DNA from: Pseudomonas congelans | Lineage (GTDB): Bacteria > Pseudomonadota > Gammaproteobacteria > Pseudomonadales > Pseudomonadaceae | Reading direction: 5' to 3' | Length of the DNA stretch: 64,000 bases | NCBI RefSeq assembly: GCF_900103225.1 | Contig: NZ_FNJH01000005.1 | Span: forward strand, 65,671 to 129,670 | Part shown: piece by piece, positions 17,656 to 26,698 of the stretch | Position numbering within the stretch: the first letter of the stretch is position 1 | Layout: each line of letters starts with the position of its first letter | Made by a program: the position numbers and the translations under genes | The notes under the pieces: generated by a model | Seen by the model: the letters and a program-made list of their open reading frames with translations, nothing else | The model's database searches: none | Told to the model about the DNA's origin: nothing

Positions 17656-18615
17656 TTATTTATTGGCTGAAGGTTCGTCGTTACGCATCGACAATGCTAT
17701 GCGCTCCGCAGTACCCATCGGGACTTCTCCGACGACCGTCACCATCATGTCGCCCTGCGGCGTTGTCAGACGGCGCGACACGGCCACTGTCGGGCCTAGC
17801 TGGGTGCGAATATCCGAAGAAGCCCCGCCTTTCACCGCTTCGATGAACACCGAAAAACGCGCCAGACCGTCGCTGTACATGAGATGTGTCACAGGCGACT
17901 GCGTAGAAGAGTCCTTGCGCACGCCACTGCTGCTGACGTCAAAGCCCGGCGGCAGCCAGTCGGAATGCCAGGCAACCGGGCTTATGGAGGCCTCGGGCTT
18001 GGTCTTCACCACGGAAACAGGCTTGCAGTCGGGACTGGTTTTGAGCATCTGCTCGGACAGGACGCTGGCGGTATCAAGATCGGTAAACTGAAAACGCTCG
18101 AGCAGTTGCCCCTTCTCACTCAACAGAAGCGACTTGAGCACGAGGCCGGTTTCATTATCCAGGTGCAGTTCGAGGCCGTATCGGTGCTGGTCCTTGGGGG
18201 ACAGCGCAACGATAGTTGCCTGACGACCGGCCACTCTGGATTTGCCGGCAATTTTCATGTCGTACCAGGCGGAAAGTCTTTTGACATCGAATGCACGGGC
18301 GGAAGAGTCGGCCGGATTGGCCACACCCGCTTCAAGCGTGCCGCTGACGCAGTGAGTGAGCCCGTCAACACGCAATACTTCCTGGGCAGAGCCGTCAAGC
18401 TGCAGCAAGCGCTCCTGAATATGGCCGTCCGCTATGCGGTGCCAGATTCGATGGGTAGAAAAACTACCGTTGCGCTCGTATACAAACGTACCTTGATAGC
18501 TTTGCTGCTGATCAACCTTGGCAAGACGATTGATAGCGTCTTGCGCATCATCAGCCTGTACCGGGAGGGCAAGCCATCCACCAAGCAGTAATGGCAGTAG
18601 AGGGACGGCTCGCAT
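17656..18615 (-). CDS. mucB: Sigma factor regulatory protein MucB (RseB family)
   Basis: 319 residues with a signal peptide (MRAVPLLPLLLGGWLALPVQA). The mature protein has the two RseB domains: a LolA-like N-terminal domain (YQGTFVYERNGSFSTHRIWH) and a smaller C-terminal domain (about 210-310). It binds the periplasmic part of MucA and protects it from regulated proteolysis until lipid or LPS signals release it. Lies 8 nt downstream of mucA. Confidence 0.95.
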   Translation of the reverse strand: MRAVPLLPLLLGGWLALPVQADDAQDAINRLAKVDQQQSYQGTFVYERNGSFSTHRIWHRIADGHIQERLLQLDGSAQEVLRVDGLTHCVSGTLEAGVANPADSSARAFDVKRLSAWYDMKIAGKSRVAGRQATIVALSPKDQHRYGLELHLDNETGLVLKSLLLSEKGQLLERFQFTDLDTASVLSEQMLKTSPDCKPVSVVKTKPEASISPVAWHSDWLPPGFDVSSSGVRKDSSTQSPVTHLMYSDGLARFSVFIEAVKGGASSDIRTQLGPTVAVSRRLTTPQGDMMVTVVGEVPMGTAERIALSMRNDEPSANK

Positions 18616-18623
18616 GATCCTCC

Positions 18624-19214
18624 TTAACGGTTTTCCAGACTCGCAGCACGTGCGTAAGGCAGCGCGCTTTCAGTACCTTTCAACGCGGCTTCCTGAGCGT
18701 GCTGGCGCAGATAGCCCGGCAGACGCTGGTCACCTTGACCACCGCCCTGCAATACACCATTGGCCATAGGACCAGGCGCTTGCTCGGCGCTTTCAGTGTA
18801 GCCAGCCAGTACGGCCGGGCCTTTCACTTGCGGAACAGTCAGGTTGGCAGGCTGTTGGGTCTGCTGTGCCAGCTGTGCACCGGCAATGTCGTCCTGGTTG
18901 TACAGGCGGACACCGGCCAGAACTGCGACGGTAACCGACGCTGCAACGGCCAGGCGACCCAGCGTACGCCAAGGACCGCGAGCTGCCTTGAGCGGGCTGA
19001 CTTCATCGGCGATCGCGGCAGATACAGCAGCCGAAATATCCAGATGAGGGACCAGCAACTCTTTGTGCATGGCTGCACGAGCAACTTGGTAGCGCGACCA
19101 GGTGGCGCGAGTATCGGCATCGTCAATGGCATTCAATACCCGACGTAATTCCAGTTCGTCCGCTTCGTTATCAAGTACCGCGGACAGCGATTCCTGCAGG
19201 GCTTCACGACTCAT
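18624..19214 (-). CDS. mucA: Anti-sigma factor MucA
   Basis: 196 residues. The cytoplasmic N-terminal domain (ALQESLSAVLDNEADELELRR) binds AlgU, one membrane helix follows (about 85-105, LAVAASVTVAVLAGV), and the remainder is periplasmic. Full length with no frameshift, so the locus looks wild type rather than mucoid. RseP/AlgW-type proteolysis is the expected release route (known for the family). Downstream of algU by about 30 nt. Confidence 0.95.
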   Translation of the reverse strand: MSREALQESLSAVLDNEADELELRRVLNAIDDADTRATWSRYQVARAAMHKELLVPHLDISAAVSAAIADEVSPLKAARGPWRTLGRLAVAASVTVAVLAGVRLYNQDDIAGAQLAQQTQQPANLTVPQVKGPAVLAGYTESAEQAPGPMANGVLQGGGQGDQRLPGYLRQHAQEAALKGTESALPYARAASLENR

Positions 19215-19247
19215 GGCGGGTTCCTCTCTTGGGCTATCGCCGCTGTC

Positions 19248-19829
19248 TCAGGATTCCTGCAACAACGGCTGCAGGGCTTTATCGATGGCTTCCCGAGCGC
19301 GGAAGATCCGAGAGCGCACGGTACCAACAGGACACTGCATGACGCTCGCAATGTCTTCATAACTCAGACCATCGAATTCACGTAAAGTTAGTGCCGTACG
19401 TAAATCTTCCGGGAGAAGCTGGATGGTCCGATGGACGGTGCCCTCGATCTCATCCCTCAACAATGCACGCTCCGGCGACTCGATGTCCTTGAGGCCGTGA
19501 TCGCCGTCGTAGAACTCCGCGTCTTCAGACCTTACATCGCTATCCGGTGGTCGCCGACCTCGCGAAACCAGATAGTTCTTCGCCGTGTTAATGGCGATGC
19601 GGTACAGCCAGGTATAGAAAGCACTGTCACCGCGAAAATTTCCGAGCGCACGGTACGCCTTGATAAAGGCTTCCTGTGCAACGTCTTGAGCCTCATGGGT
19701 GTCGTGCACGAATCGCACGATCAATCCTAGAATTTTGTGCTGATACTTCAGCACCAACAGATCAAATGCTCGCGTATCGCCACGTTGTACGCGCTCGACA
19801 AGCTGCTGATCCTCTTCCTGGGTTAGCAT
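19248..19829 (-). CDS. algU: ECF sigma factor AlgU (sigma-22/AlgT)
   Basis: 193 residues from the ATG at 19829 (MLTQEEDQQL), the family start; an ATG two codons upstream is less likely. Sigma-70 region 2 (YQHKILGLIVRFVHD...QEAFIKAYRAL) and region 4 (LTLREFDGLSYEDIA...GTVRSRIFRAREAI) are present. It directs envelope-stress and alginate genes and its own operon. Two candidate self-recognised promoters lie upstream (19889-19915 and 20077-20104). Confidence 0.97.
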   Translation of the reverse strand: MLTQEEDQQLVERVQRGDTRAFDLLVLKYQHKILGLIVRFVHDTHEAQDVAQEAFIKAYRALGNFRGDSAFYTWLYRIAINTAKNYLVSRGRRPPDSDVRSEDAEFYDGDHGLKDIESPERALLRDEIEGTVHRTIQLLPEDLRTALTLREFDGLSYEDIASVMQCPVGTVRSRIFRAREAIDKALQPLLQES

Positions 19830-19888
19830 GAACACTCCTCGTTGAGCATGAAGGAGTGTTGAAACTGATAGTGTTCAGGCTTGCAAAC

Positions 19889-19915
19889 ATAGACTCGGGC
19901 TTTTCGCAAAAGTTC
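19889..19915 (-). promoter_or_regulatory. Candidate AlgU-dependent autoregulatory promoter (proximal)
   Basis: On the minus strand GAACTT (19915-19910), a 16-nt spacer and TCTAT (19893-19889) match the sigma-22/sigma-E pattern GAACTT-N16-17-TCTGA. It lies 60 nt upstream of the algU ATG. Confidence 0.65.
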
Positions 19916-20076
19916 TCCCCCTTCAAGCAAGTTTCCTGCAAGCCATCATAAAGCGTGCACGAAAAACGCAGCTCGACACGGTCGGCTGCGCGAATAGTCT
20001 TGTCGCCAGTTTCGCAGTTGATGATCACTTATCTAACCCTGCGAAATAGACGCTGTTCCCGTGTAGGCAACCTGCT

Positions 20077-20104
20077 ATTGAGCATGGTTCTTTACAAAAA
20101 GTTC
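20077..20104 (-). promoter_or_regulatory. Candidate AlgU-dependent promoter (distal)
   Basis: On the minus strand GAACTT (20104-20099), a 17-nt spacer and TCAAT (20081-20077). The 13-mer AAAGTTCCATTGA that includes this -35 recurs 44 nt upstream (20098-20110 and 20142-20154), so a second -35-like site is present but without a clear -10. Confidence 0.5.
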
Positions 20105-20326
20105 CATTGACACAATCGCCGGCGTGAGCCTCAAACTGCATAAAGTTCCATTGAATCAACGCACTGGAGCATTTCCAGCAACCGAACAAAAGGAAAACAA
20201 TAGGCATGCCGTCCGGGACTGGAGCACAATCCAGACCCGCCGTGGTCTCACATTGCCATGTAGGCGAGGCTATTGTGCCGTTACCCCAATACTTATACTA
20301 GTGGTCGCCAAGGGCAGAATTCGCAG

Positions 20327-21943
20327 ATGAGTCAACATTTTCAGCATGACGTACTGGTAATCGGCAGCGGCGCTGCCGGGTTGAGCCTGGCACTGACCCT
20401 TCCCGACCACCTGCGGATTGCAGTCCTGAGCAAAGGTGACCTCGCCAATGGCTCGACCTTCTGGGCGCAGGGCGGTGTTGCGGCAGTACTGGATGACACC
20501 GATACCGTGCAGTCTCATGTTGAGGACACGCTGAATGCAGGCGGCGGCCTTTGCAATGAAGACGCTGTGCGCTTCACCGTCGAACACAGCCGCGAGGCGA
20601 TTCAATGGCTGATCGATCAAGGCGTCCCTTTTACCCGGGGCGATGAAGCAGACACCGATGAGAGCGGATTTGAATTTCATCTGACGCGCGAAGGCGGACA
20701 TAGCCATCGGCGGATCATCCATGCTGCGGATGCAACGGGTGCAGCCATCTTTCGCACCCTGCTGGAACAGGCAATCAAACGCCCTAATATCGAACTGCTC
20801 GAGCAGCGCGCAGCCATCGACCTGATCACCGAACGCCGTCTCGGCCTGCAAGGCCAGCGCTGTCTTGGCGCGTACGTGCTCAATCGCAACAGTGGCGAAG
20901 TGGATACTTACAGCGCGCGCTTCACGATCCTGGCGTCCGGCGGCGCAGCCAAGGTCTACCTGTACACCAGCAACCCTGACGGCGCCTGCGGCGACGGCAT
21001 CGCCATGGCCTGGCGTTCCGGTTGCCGCGTAGCAAACCTTGAGTTCAACCAGTTTCATCCCACTTGCCTGTATCACCCACAGGCCAAGAGCTTTCTGATC
21101 ACCGAAGCACTTCGCGGTGAAGGGGCCTACCTCAAGCTGCCTGACGGTGAGCGCTTCATGCAGCGCTTCGATAAGCGCGCAGAACTGGCCCCGCGCGATA
21201 TCGTGGCCCGCGCGATAGACCATGAAATGAAGCGACTGGGCATCGACTGTGTGTATCTGGACATCAGCCACAAACCGGAAGCCTTCATCAAGACGCACTT
21301 CCCAACCGTCTATGAACGCTGCCTGGAGTTTTCCATCGACATCACTCGCGAGCCGATTCCAGTGGTACCCGCCGCGCACTACACCTGCGGCGGCGTGATG
21401 GTGGACAGCAAGGGGCATACCGATGTGCCGGGGCTGTACGCCATCGGCGAGACCAGCTTCACGGGCCTGCATGGCGCCAACCGCATGGCCAGCAACTCGT
21501 TGCTGGAGTGTTTCGTCTATGCCCGATCGGCCGCCGCAGACATCGAGAAGCAACTGGCTGACGTGCAGATGCCGGCCGACCTTCCGGCCTGGGACGCCAG
21601 CCAGGTCACCGACTCGGACGAGGACGTGATCATTGCGCACAACTGGGACGAGCTGAGACGGTTCATGTGGGACTATGTCGGCATTGTGCGCACCAACAAA
21701 CGCCTGCAGCGCGCTCAACACCGCATCCGCTTGCTGCTGGATGAGATCGACGAGTTTTACAGCAACTACAAAGTCAGCCGTGACCTGATCGAGTTGCGCA
21801 ACCTGGCGCAGGTAGCGGAACTGATGATCCGTTCGGCCATGCAGCGCAAGGAAAGCCGTGGACTGCACTACACGCTGGACTACCCCGGTATGTTGCCGGA
21901 GGCGCTGGACACTATTCTGGTACCGCCCACTTATGCCGGCTGA
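20327..21943 (+). CDS. nadB: L-aspartate oxidase NadB
   Basis: 538 residues from the ATG at 20327 (MSQHFQHDVLVIGSGAAGLSL), whose FAD-binding GxGxxG loop is at about 13-18. Further flavoprotein motifs: STFWAQGGVAAVL, HTDVPGLYAIGE and GANRMASNSLLE. It oxidises L-aspartate to iminoaspartate, the first step of NAD synthesis. Divergent from algU with about 500 nt between them. A weak promoter-like TATACT lies at 20294-20299. Confidence 0.95.
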   Translation: MSQHFQHDVLVIGSGAAGLSLALTLPDHLRIAVLSKGDLANGSTFWAQGGVAAVLDDTDTVQSHVEDTLNAGGGLCNEDAVRFTVEHSREAIQWLIDQGVPFTRGDEADTDESGFEFHLTREGGHSHRRIIHAADATGAAIFRTLLEQAIKRPNIELLEQRAAIDLITERRLGLQGQRCLGAYVLNRNSGEVDTYSARFTILASGGAAKVYLYTSNPDGACGDGIAMAWRSGCRVANLEFNQFHPTCLYHPQAKSFLITEALRGEGAYLKLPDGERFMQRFDKRAELAPRDIVARAIDHEMKRLGIDCVYLDISHKPEAFIKTHFPTVYERCLEFSIDITREPIPVVPAAHYTCGGVMVDSKGHTDVPGLYAIGETSFTGLHGANRMASNSLLECFVYARSAAADIEKQLADVQMPADLPAWDASQVTDSDEDVIIAHNWDELRRFMWDYVGIVRTNKRLQRAQHRIRLLLDEIDEFYSNYKVSRDLIELRNLAQVAELMIRSAMQRKESRGLHYTLDYPGMLPEALDTILVPPTYAG

Positions 21944-22376
21944 ACTTTAACCGCACACGCAGGCGTCGGTGAATGTCCGGCGTCAGTGCATCACACGGGA
22001 TGCAGCAGCTCTTTATCGATCGCCCTGGCCGACCGGCGATAATCGGTCGAAAACGCAGAATGACCATCCACGGCAGCGCGAGACTGTCCGGGCATAACTG
22101 CACAGGCTGCCAGCCGTCGCGCACATTGCACAACTGCCAGCCTTGATGATCGCGCTTGAGTGCGGTGAATGCCGCCGGATGAGTGAGCAGGATAGAGCGT
22201 GGCACCACCCAGGCAGCGTGCGCCAGACATATCAGCGCAACCAGCGCCGCAGCCCACCCAGCGATGTCCAGCCAGTACAACGCGACCAGTGCCAGACACT
22301 GGACCGCCAGATACGCCGCCACCAGCAGACGCGAGGCCTGCCAGTGACATTCGAAGCGATCACTGGGGCTGGACAC
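21912..22376 (-). CDS. ygfX: YgfX family membrane protein
   Basis: 154 residues. Two membrane helices near the N-terminus (about 15-32 and 38-58, LVAAYLAVQCLALVALYWL then WAAALVALICLAHAAWVV), then a short cytoplasmic domain. This is the YgfX/CptA family, regularly next to sdhE (ygfY); in E. coli the pair was described as toxin/antitoxin CptA/CptB, although SdhE is now known as a flavinylation factor. The start overlaps sdhE by 17 nt and the end overlaps the nadB 3' end by 32 nt in convergent orientation. Confidence 0.8.
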   Translation of the reverse strand: MSSPSDRFECHWQASRLLVAAYLAVQCLALVALYWLDIAGWAAALVALICLAHAAWVVPRSILLTHPAAFTALKRDHQGWQLCNVRDGWQPVQLCPDSLALPWMVILRFRPIIAGRPGRSIKSCCIPCDALTPDIHRRLRVRLKFSRHKWAVPE

Positions 22377-22614
22377 GGTCCAGAATCATGCGAACCATAC
22401 GCTGCAATTCAGCATCTTCGGATTCGGCACGCTGCATGAACCAGCCGAACATGTCCTGATCCTCACAGGTCAGCAGACGGCGGTACAAATCGCGGTCTGC
22501 GTCGTTCAAATGTGGATAGACCTCACGGACAAACGGCACCAGCAGCACGTCCAGTTCAAGCATGCCGCGGCGGCTGTGCCAGTAAAGGCGGTTGAGTTCA
22601 ACGTCTTCGACCAT
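22360..22614 (-). CDS. sdhE: FAD assembly factor SdhE (YgfY)
   Basis: 84 residues from the ATG at 22614 with a GGAG-type ribosome site; longer frames to 22725 would add an unrelated tail. The RGxxE motif needed for covalent flavinylation is present (RRGMLELD at about 14-21), as is EDQDMFGWF. The protein attaches FAD to SdhA and FrdA. Overlaps ygfX and is divergent from ygfZ. Confidence 0.93.
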   Translation of the reverse strand: MVEDVELNRLYWHSRRGMLELDVLLVPFVREVYPHLNDADRDLYRRLLTCEDQDMFGWFMQRAESEDAELQRMVRMILDRVQPQ

Positions 22615-22760
22615 GGAGCGCTCCTCAAAGTAGGCGGCAAGTATACAGCCGTGAGCCGGGCGCGCGAATCTCGCATTGGTCGCAGCAGTTTTCATGTACC
22701 CGTATGCATATCCTCGACTCGGCACTATGATGTGCCCCCGGACTTTTTTCCCAATCTGCG

Positions 22761-23708
22761 ATGACCATGGCCCACACAGCTTTTTTCTGCACGCTAACCC
22801 ATGAGGGCGTTCTCGCCGTTCGCGGCGTGGATGCCAGCAAGTTTCTTCAGGGTCAGCTGACGTGCAACCTCAATTATCTGAATGAAGAAACATCCAGCCT
22901 GGGTGCCCGTTGCACGCAGAAAGGCCGGATGCAGTCGAGTTTCCGCATCGTGTTCGAAGGCGACGGCTGCCTGCTGGCGATGGCCAGCGAGCTGATCGAG
23001 GCGCAATTGCTCGATCTGCGCAAATACGCAGTGTTCTCCAAATCGAAGCTTACGGACGAAAGCGCAGACTGGGTGCGCTTCGGCCTGCAGGACGGGGACG
23101 CTGCACTGGTGAGCCTGGGGCTGGATCTGCCACAGGAAACCGACAGCGTGGTGCGCGCCGATGATCTGATCGCGATCCGCGTCTCGCCAGGCCGGACCGA
23201 GCTCTGGGTGCGCAGCGGGCAGGCAGACAGCATCAAATCGCGTCTGGCAGCGCAGTTGAGCGAAGCCCCGTTGAATGACTGGTTGCTGGGCCAGATACGT
23301 GTCGGCATCGGCCAGGTGTTCGGCAGCACACGCGAAGAATTCATTCCACAGATGATCAATCTGCAAGCGGTTGGCGGCGTCAGCTTCAAGAAAGGCTGCT
23401 ACACCGGCCAGGAAATCGTTGCCAGAATGCAATATCTTGGCAAACTCAAGCGCAGGCTTTACCGCCTGACCCTGAGCGGCGAAGAGATCCCGCAACCCGG
23501 TACGGCAGTGTTTTCACCGGTGCACGCCAGCGCGGTGGGCAACGTCGTCATGGCTGCACAGGACGGGCAGCACATCGAACTGCTCGCGGTATTGCAGGGT
23601 GATGCGGCAGAAGACGGCCGTATCAATCTTGGCTCGCCAGAAGGTGCAGCGCTGCAAATGAGTGAACTGCCCTACACACTGGACAGCAAACTCGAAACTC
23701 AGCGCTAG
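22761..23708 (+). CDS. ygfZ: Tetrahydrofolate-binding Fe-S maintenance protein YgfZ
   Basis: 315 residues, GcvT-like fold. The family signature KGCYTGQEIVAR with its conserved cysteine lies near residue 215. YgfZ supports repair or assembly of certain Fe-S enzymes and depends on folate. The N-terminus reads AHTAFFCTLTHEGVLAVRG and DASKFLQGQLTCN, typical of the family. Divergent from sdhE across a 146-nt spacer. Confidence 0.92.
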   Translation: MTMAHTAFFCTLTHEGVLAVRGVDASKFLQGQLTCNLNYLNEETSSLGARCTQKGRMQSSFRIVFEGDGCLLAMASELIEAQLLDLRKYAVFSKSKLTDESADWVRFGLQDGDAALVSLGLDLPQETDSVVRADDLIAIRVSPGRTELWVRSGQADSIKSRLAAQLSEAPLNDWLLGQIRVGIGQVFGSTREEFIPQMINLQAVGGVSFKKGCYTGQEIVARMQYLGKLKRRLYRLTLSGEEIPQPGTAVFSPVHASAVGNVVMAAQDGQHIELLAVLQGDAAEDGRINLGSPEGAALQMSELPYTLDSKLETQR

Positions 23709-23762
23709 TCAGACGAACACATTCAGCTTCCTAGTGTCTTTAGAGCGATCCAGTACACCCTG

Positions 23763-23778
23763 GCGCTCTGAAGAGCGC
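23763..23778 (+). terminator. Short perfect hairpin after ygfZ
   Basis: GCGCTCT (23763-23769) and AGAGCGC (23772-23778) pair across a 2-nt gap, 55 nt after the ygfZ stop. There is no T-tract, so it may be an mRNA end stabiliser or part of the leader of the next gene rather than a terminator. Confidence 0.25.
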
Positions 23779-23819
23779 GCGGACCACTCTGGACACCCCC
23801 AACAGCTGCGAGATGCAAC

Positions 23820-24641
23820 ATGAGCAAGATGGCTGACGAGGTGCAGAGAAACTTGATCAAGGCCATCGACAGAGATGCCTTGTTTCTCCCCACCCTGCCG
23901 GAAGTGGCACTGAGAATTCGCCTGGCTGCAGAGGACACCGAGATCAGTATCTCGGCCCTGAGCAAGGTCATCGGTAGCGATACAGCACTTTCCGCGCGCC
24001 TGATAAAGGTCGCGAACAGCCCCTTGCTGCGCCCGAATTTTGAAGTCAGCGACGTCAATACCGCGATTCGGCGACTGGGCGTCAACTACACCTGCAACCT
24101 GGCCATCGGCCTGGTAGTCGAGCAGATGTTCCACGCCAAGTCGCCGGTCATCGAGCAGAAGATGCGCGATATCTGGAAGCAAAGCCTGCAGGTTGCCGGT
24201 ATCAGCTACACCCTGTGTCAGAACTACACCAACCTGAAGCCCGATCAGGCCACGCTCGCCGGGCTGATCCACCTGATCGGGATCCTGCCGATCCTGACTT
24301 ATGCCGAAGACCATTACGAGCTGCTGTCCGACCCGATCAGCCTCAACCACGTGATCGACAGTATTCATCCGGTCATCGGCGAGCGCCTGCTGCGCTCATG
24401 GGATTTCCCCGAGCCACTGGCCTGTGTGCCGGGCCAGTTCCAGAACTTCGCGCGTATCTCGAAAAGCCCTGACTACACCGACCTGGTACAGATCGCCACG
24501 GTGCATATCCACAGGAATACCGAACACCCCTTCAGCCTCATTGAAATGGTCGACCTGCCTGCCTACAGCCAGTTGAGGCTTGCCAGAGCAGAAGGCATGC
24601 TCAGCGCCCAGATGGACGAAGCCAAGAGCATGCTCTACTAG
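23820..24641 (+). CDS. HDOD domain protein
   Basis: 273 residues, almost entirely one HDOD domain: LPTLPEVALRIRLAAED near residue 25, then VIGSDTALSARLIKVANSPLLR, and AGLIHLIGILPIL in the middle. HDOD proteins are catalytically dead relatives of HD phosphohydrolases that scaffold signalling, often in motility, biofilm or c-di-GMP control. No fused output domain is seen. Likely monocistronic; the next gene converges on it after 10 nt. Confidence 0.88.
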   Translation: MSKMADEVQRNLIKAIDRDALFLPTLPEVALRIRLAAEDTEISISALSKVIGSDTALSARLIKVANSPLLRPNFEVSDVNTAIRRLGVNYTCNLAIGLVVEQMFHAKSPVIEQKMRDIWKQSLQVAGISYTLCQNYTNLKPDQATLAGLIHLIGILPILTYAEDHYELLSDPISLNHVIDSIHPVIGERLLRSWDFPEPLACVPGQFQNFARISKSPDYTDLVQIATVHIHRNTEHPFSLIEMVDLPAYSQLRLARAEGMLSAQMDEAKSMLY

Positions 24642-24651
24642 TCAGTGCCAG

Positions 24652-26037
24652 TCAGTTAGCACTGAAACTGACCCTCACTTTCAAGCCTCGCTCGGCCCCC
24701 TCGTGCAACGTGATTCTGGCCAGATGCGCCCGGCAGATTTCGCCCACAATCGCCAGGCCAAGCCCGGCACCACTGCCCTGCTGGCTGCGCCGGTAAAAAC
24801 GCTCGAAGACCCGCTCACGCTCATCTGCCGGAATGCCGGGACCATCATCCTCGACCTCCAGAACCCCCGGCGCATAGACCCGCAAGACGACATTACCGCC
24901 AGGCGACGTGTGAGCCAGCGCGTTGTCGATCAGATTGCTCAGCAATTCGTTCAGCAAGGTCGGCTCGCCGCGCAGCCAGACCGGCTCGTCAGCCTCCAGC
25001 GCCAGCGCGACACCCCGGGAATGGGCCAATGGCGCCATGGCCATGCCCAGCTCCCTGGCCAGTTGACTGAGGTCCAGCTGTTGCGCCCCGCCCTCGGCGA
25101 TGGCCCGCGCGCCGTTTTCGATGCGCGCCAGGGACAACAACTGGTTGGCCAGATGGGTGAGTCGATCGGTGCCGAGCGCCGCCGACTCCAGCGTGCTGCG
25201 CCAATGCTGCGGGTCGTGTTCGCGCAGCCCCAGCTCGACCCGCGCCTTCAAAGCGGCCAGCGGGGTGCGCAGTTCGTGGGCGGCATCGGCGATGAATTGC
25301 GCCTGACGCTCGAACTGCACGCGCAGTCGCTCGGTAAAGTGGTTCAACGCGCCCACCAACGGGCGCAGTTCGTGCTGCACCTCAACCATCGGCAACGCGC
25401 GCAGATCATCCGGCTGACGCTCCTCGACGGCGGTGCGCAGCCGCTCCAACGGTCGCAATGCCGCACTGACCGTGAACCAGACCAGCAGCAGCGCGCCCCC
25501 TCCAAGCATGCCCAGGCGCAGCAATGTGTCGGCCATCAGGCTGCGCGCCATACCCTTGCGCGCCTCCTGGGTTTCGGCAACGCGGATTTCAGCAGTACCG
25601 TTCATGCCCGGGTCGGTCACCGGCTTGAGCAGGCTGACGACACGCACATCCTGCCCCTGATAGGTCCCGTTATAGAATTTCGCCAGGGCCGGGTAATCGT
25701 CGGTACGCAACGTACCGGGCGGCGGCGACGGCAGGTTTTCATAGCCGGAAATCAGCTTCTGATGAATGTCGTTGACCTGATAGTAGATGCGCCCTTCGCT
25801 GTCGTAGGCGAAGGTGTCCAGCGCCACGTAGGGAATGTCAGCGCTCAGCGTGCCATCGCGCTGGGTCAGGCCGGCAGCGATGGTCCGCGCGGAAGCCAGC
25901 AACGTGCGGTCATAGGCGGTGTCGGCCACTTCGCGGCCATTCCAGTAAGCGCTCATGCCGCTGGCCAGCATCAACACCACCAGCAGCAAGGCCAGATTCC
26001 ATAACAACCGCCAGCGCAGGCTGTCGTTAATCATCAC
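24652..26037 (-). CDS. tctE: Sensor histidine kinase TctE
   Basis: 461 residues. Two TM helices (about 8-28 and 165-188) bracket a periplasmic sensor domain. The H-box is AHELRTPLAALKARVELGL (phospho-His about residue 247), with N-box LSNLIDNALAHT and G-box EDDGPGIPADERERVFERFYR. It senses extracellular tricarboxylates and phosphorylates TctD. The start overlaps the tctD 3' end by 11 nt. The tctCBA transporter is divergent on the other side of tctD. Confidence 0.92.
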   Translation of the reverse strand: MMINDSLRWRLLWNLALLLVVLMLASGMSAYWNGREVADTAYDRTLLASARTIAAGLTQRDGTLSADIPYVALDTFAYDSEGRIYYQVNDIHQKLISGYENLPSPPPGTLRTDDYPALAKFYNGTYQGQDVRVVSLLKPVTDPGMNGTAEIRVAETQEARKGMARSLMADTLLRLGMLGGGALLLVWFTVSAALRPLERLRTAVEERQPDDLRALPMVEVQHELRPLVGALNHFTERLRVQFERQAQFIADAAHELRTPLAALKARVELGLREHDPQHWRSTLESAALGTDRLTHLANQLLSLARIENGARAIAEGGAQQLDLSQLARELGMAMAPLAHSRGVALALEADEPVWLRGEPTLLNELLSNLIDNALAHTSPGGNVVLRVYAPGVLEVEDDGPGIPADERERVFERFYRRSQQGSGAGLGLAIVGEICRAHLARITLHEGAERGLKVRVSFSAN

Positions 26038-26698
26038 GGCTTTCCAGCAGATAGCCCAGACCGCGAAAGGTCACGATGGCCACGGAATGCCCGTCGAGCT
26101 TCTTGCGCAGACGATGGACATAGATCTCGATGGCGTCGGGGCTGGCTTCTTCATCGAGCCCGAACACCTGCGCCGCCAGTTGTTCCTTGCTCATCACCCG
26201 ACCCGGCCGGGCAATAAGCGCTTCCAGCACCGCCTGTTCGCGGGAGGTCAGGGTCAGCAGTTCTTCGCCGAGCATGAAACGTCGCGTGTCCAGATCGTAG
26301 GCCAGCACGCCACAACGCTGTTGCCGCTCACCACCCAGCACGCTGCGCCGCAACAAGGCCTTGACCCTGGCCTCCAGCTCGGAGAGTTCGAAAGGCTTGG
26401 CCAGGTAATCGTCGGCGCCCAGATTCAGGCCATGGACGCGGTCCTTGACGTCACTGCGCGCCGTCAGCATCAGCACCGGCAGGTTTTTGCTGCGCGCTCG
26501 CAGACGCGCCAGCACTTCGAAACCGTCCATGCGCGGCAACCCGACATCGAGAATGGCCACCGCGTATTCTTCGCTGTTCAACGCCAGGTCGGCGGCCACG
26601 CCATCATGCAGCACATCAACGGTCAAACCCGCGCTTTTGAGCGCCTGCGCGACACTTTCAGCCAATTGCAGATGATCTTCCACAAGAAGAACACGCAT
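26027..26698 (-). CDS. tctD: Response regulator TctD (OmpR family)
   Basis: 223 residues. Receiver domain with phospho-acceptor Asp in AILDVGLPRMDGF (about residue 51) and conserved Lys in YLAKPFEL, then a winged-helix OmpR/PhoB DNA-binding domain (about 125-220, IEIYVHRLRKKLDG). It should control the divergent tctCBA genes. A 7-bp inverted repeat at 26853-26875 in the shared intergenic DNA is a candidate site. Confidence 0.93.
   Translation of the reverse strand: MRVLLVEDHLQLAESVAQALKSAGLTVDVLHDGVAADLALNSEEYAVAILDVGLPRMDGFEVLARLRARSKNLPVLMLTARSDVKDRVHGLNLGADDYLAKPFELSELEARVKALLRRSVLGGERQQRCGVLAYDLDTRRFMLGEELLTLTSREQAVLEALIARPGRVMSKEQLAAQVFGLDEEASPDAIEIYVHRLRKKLDGHSVAIVTFRGLGYLLESRDD

Noticed and set aside
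21912..22614. ygfX/sdhE as a toxin-antitoxin module (CptAB)
   Set aside because: SdhE carries the RGxxE flavinylation motif; the established role is FAD insertion, and a toxin role for YgfX is not supported by sequence alone.
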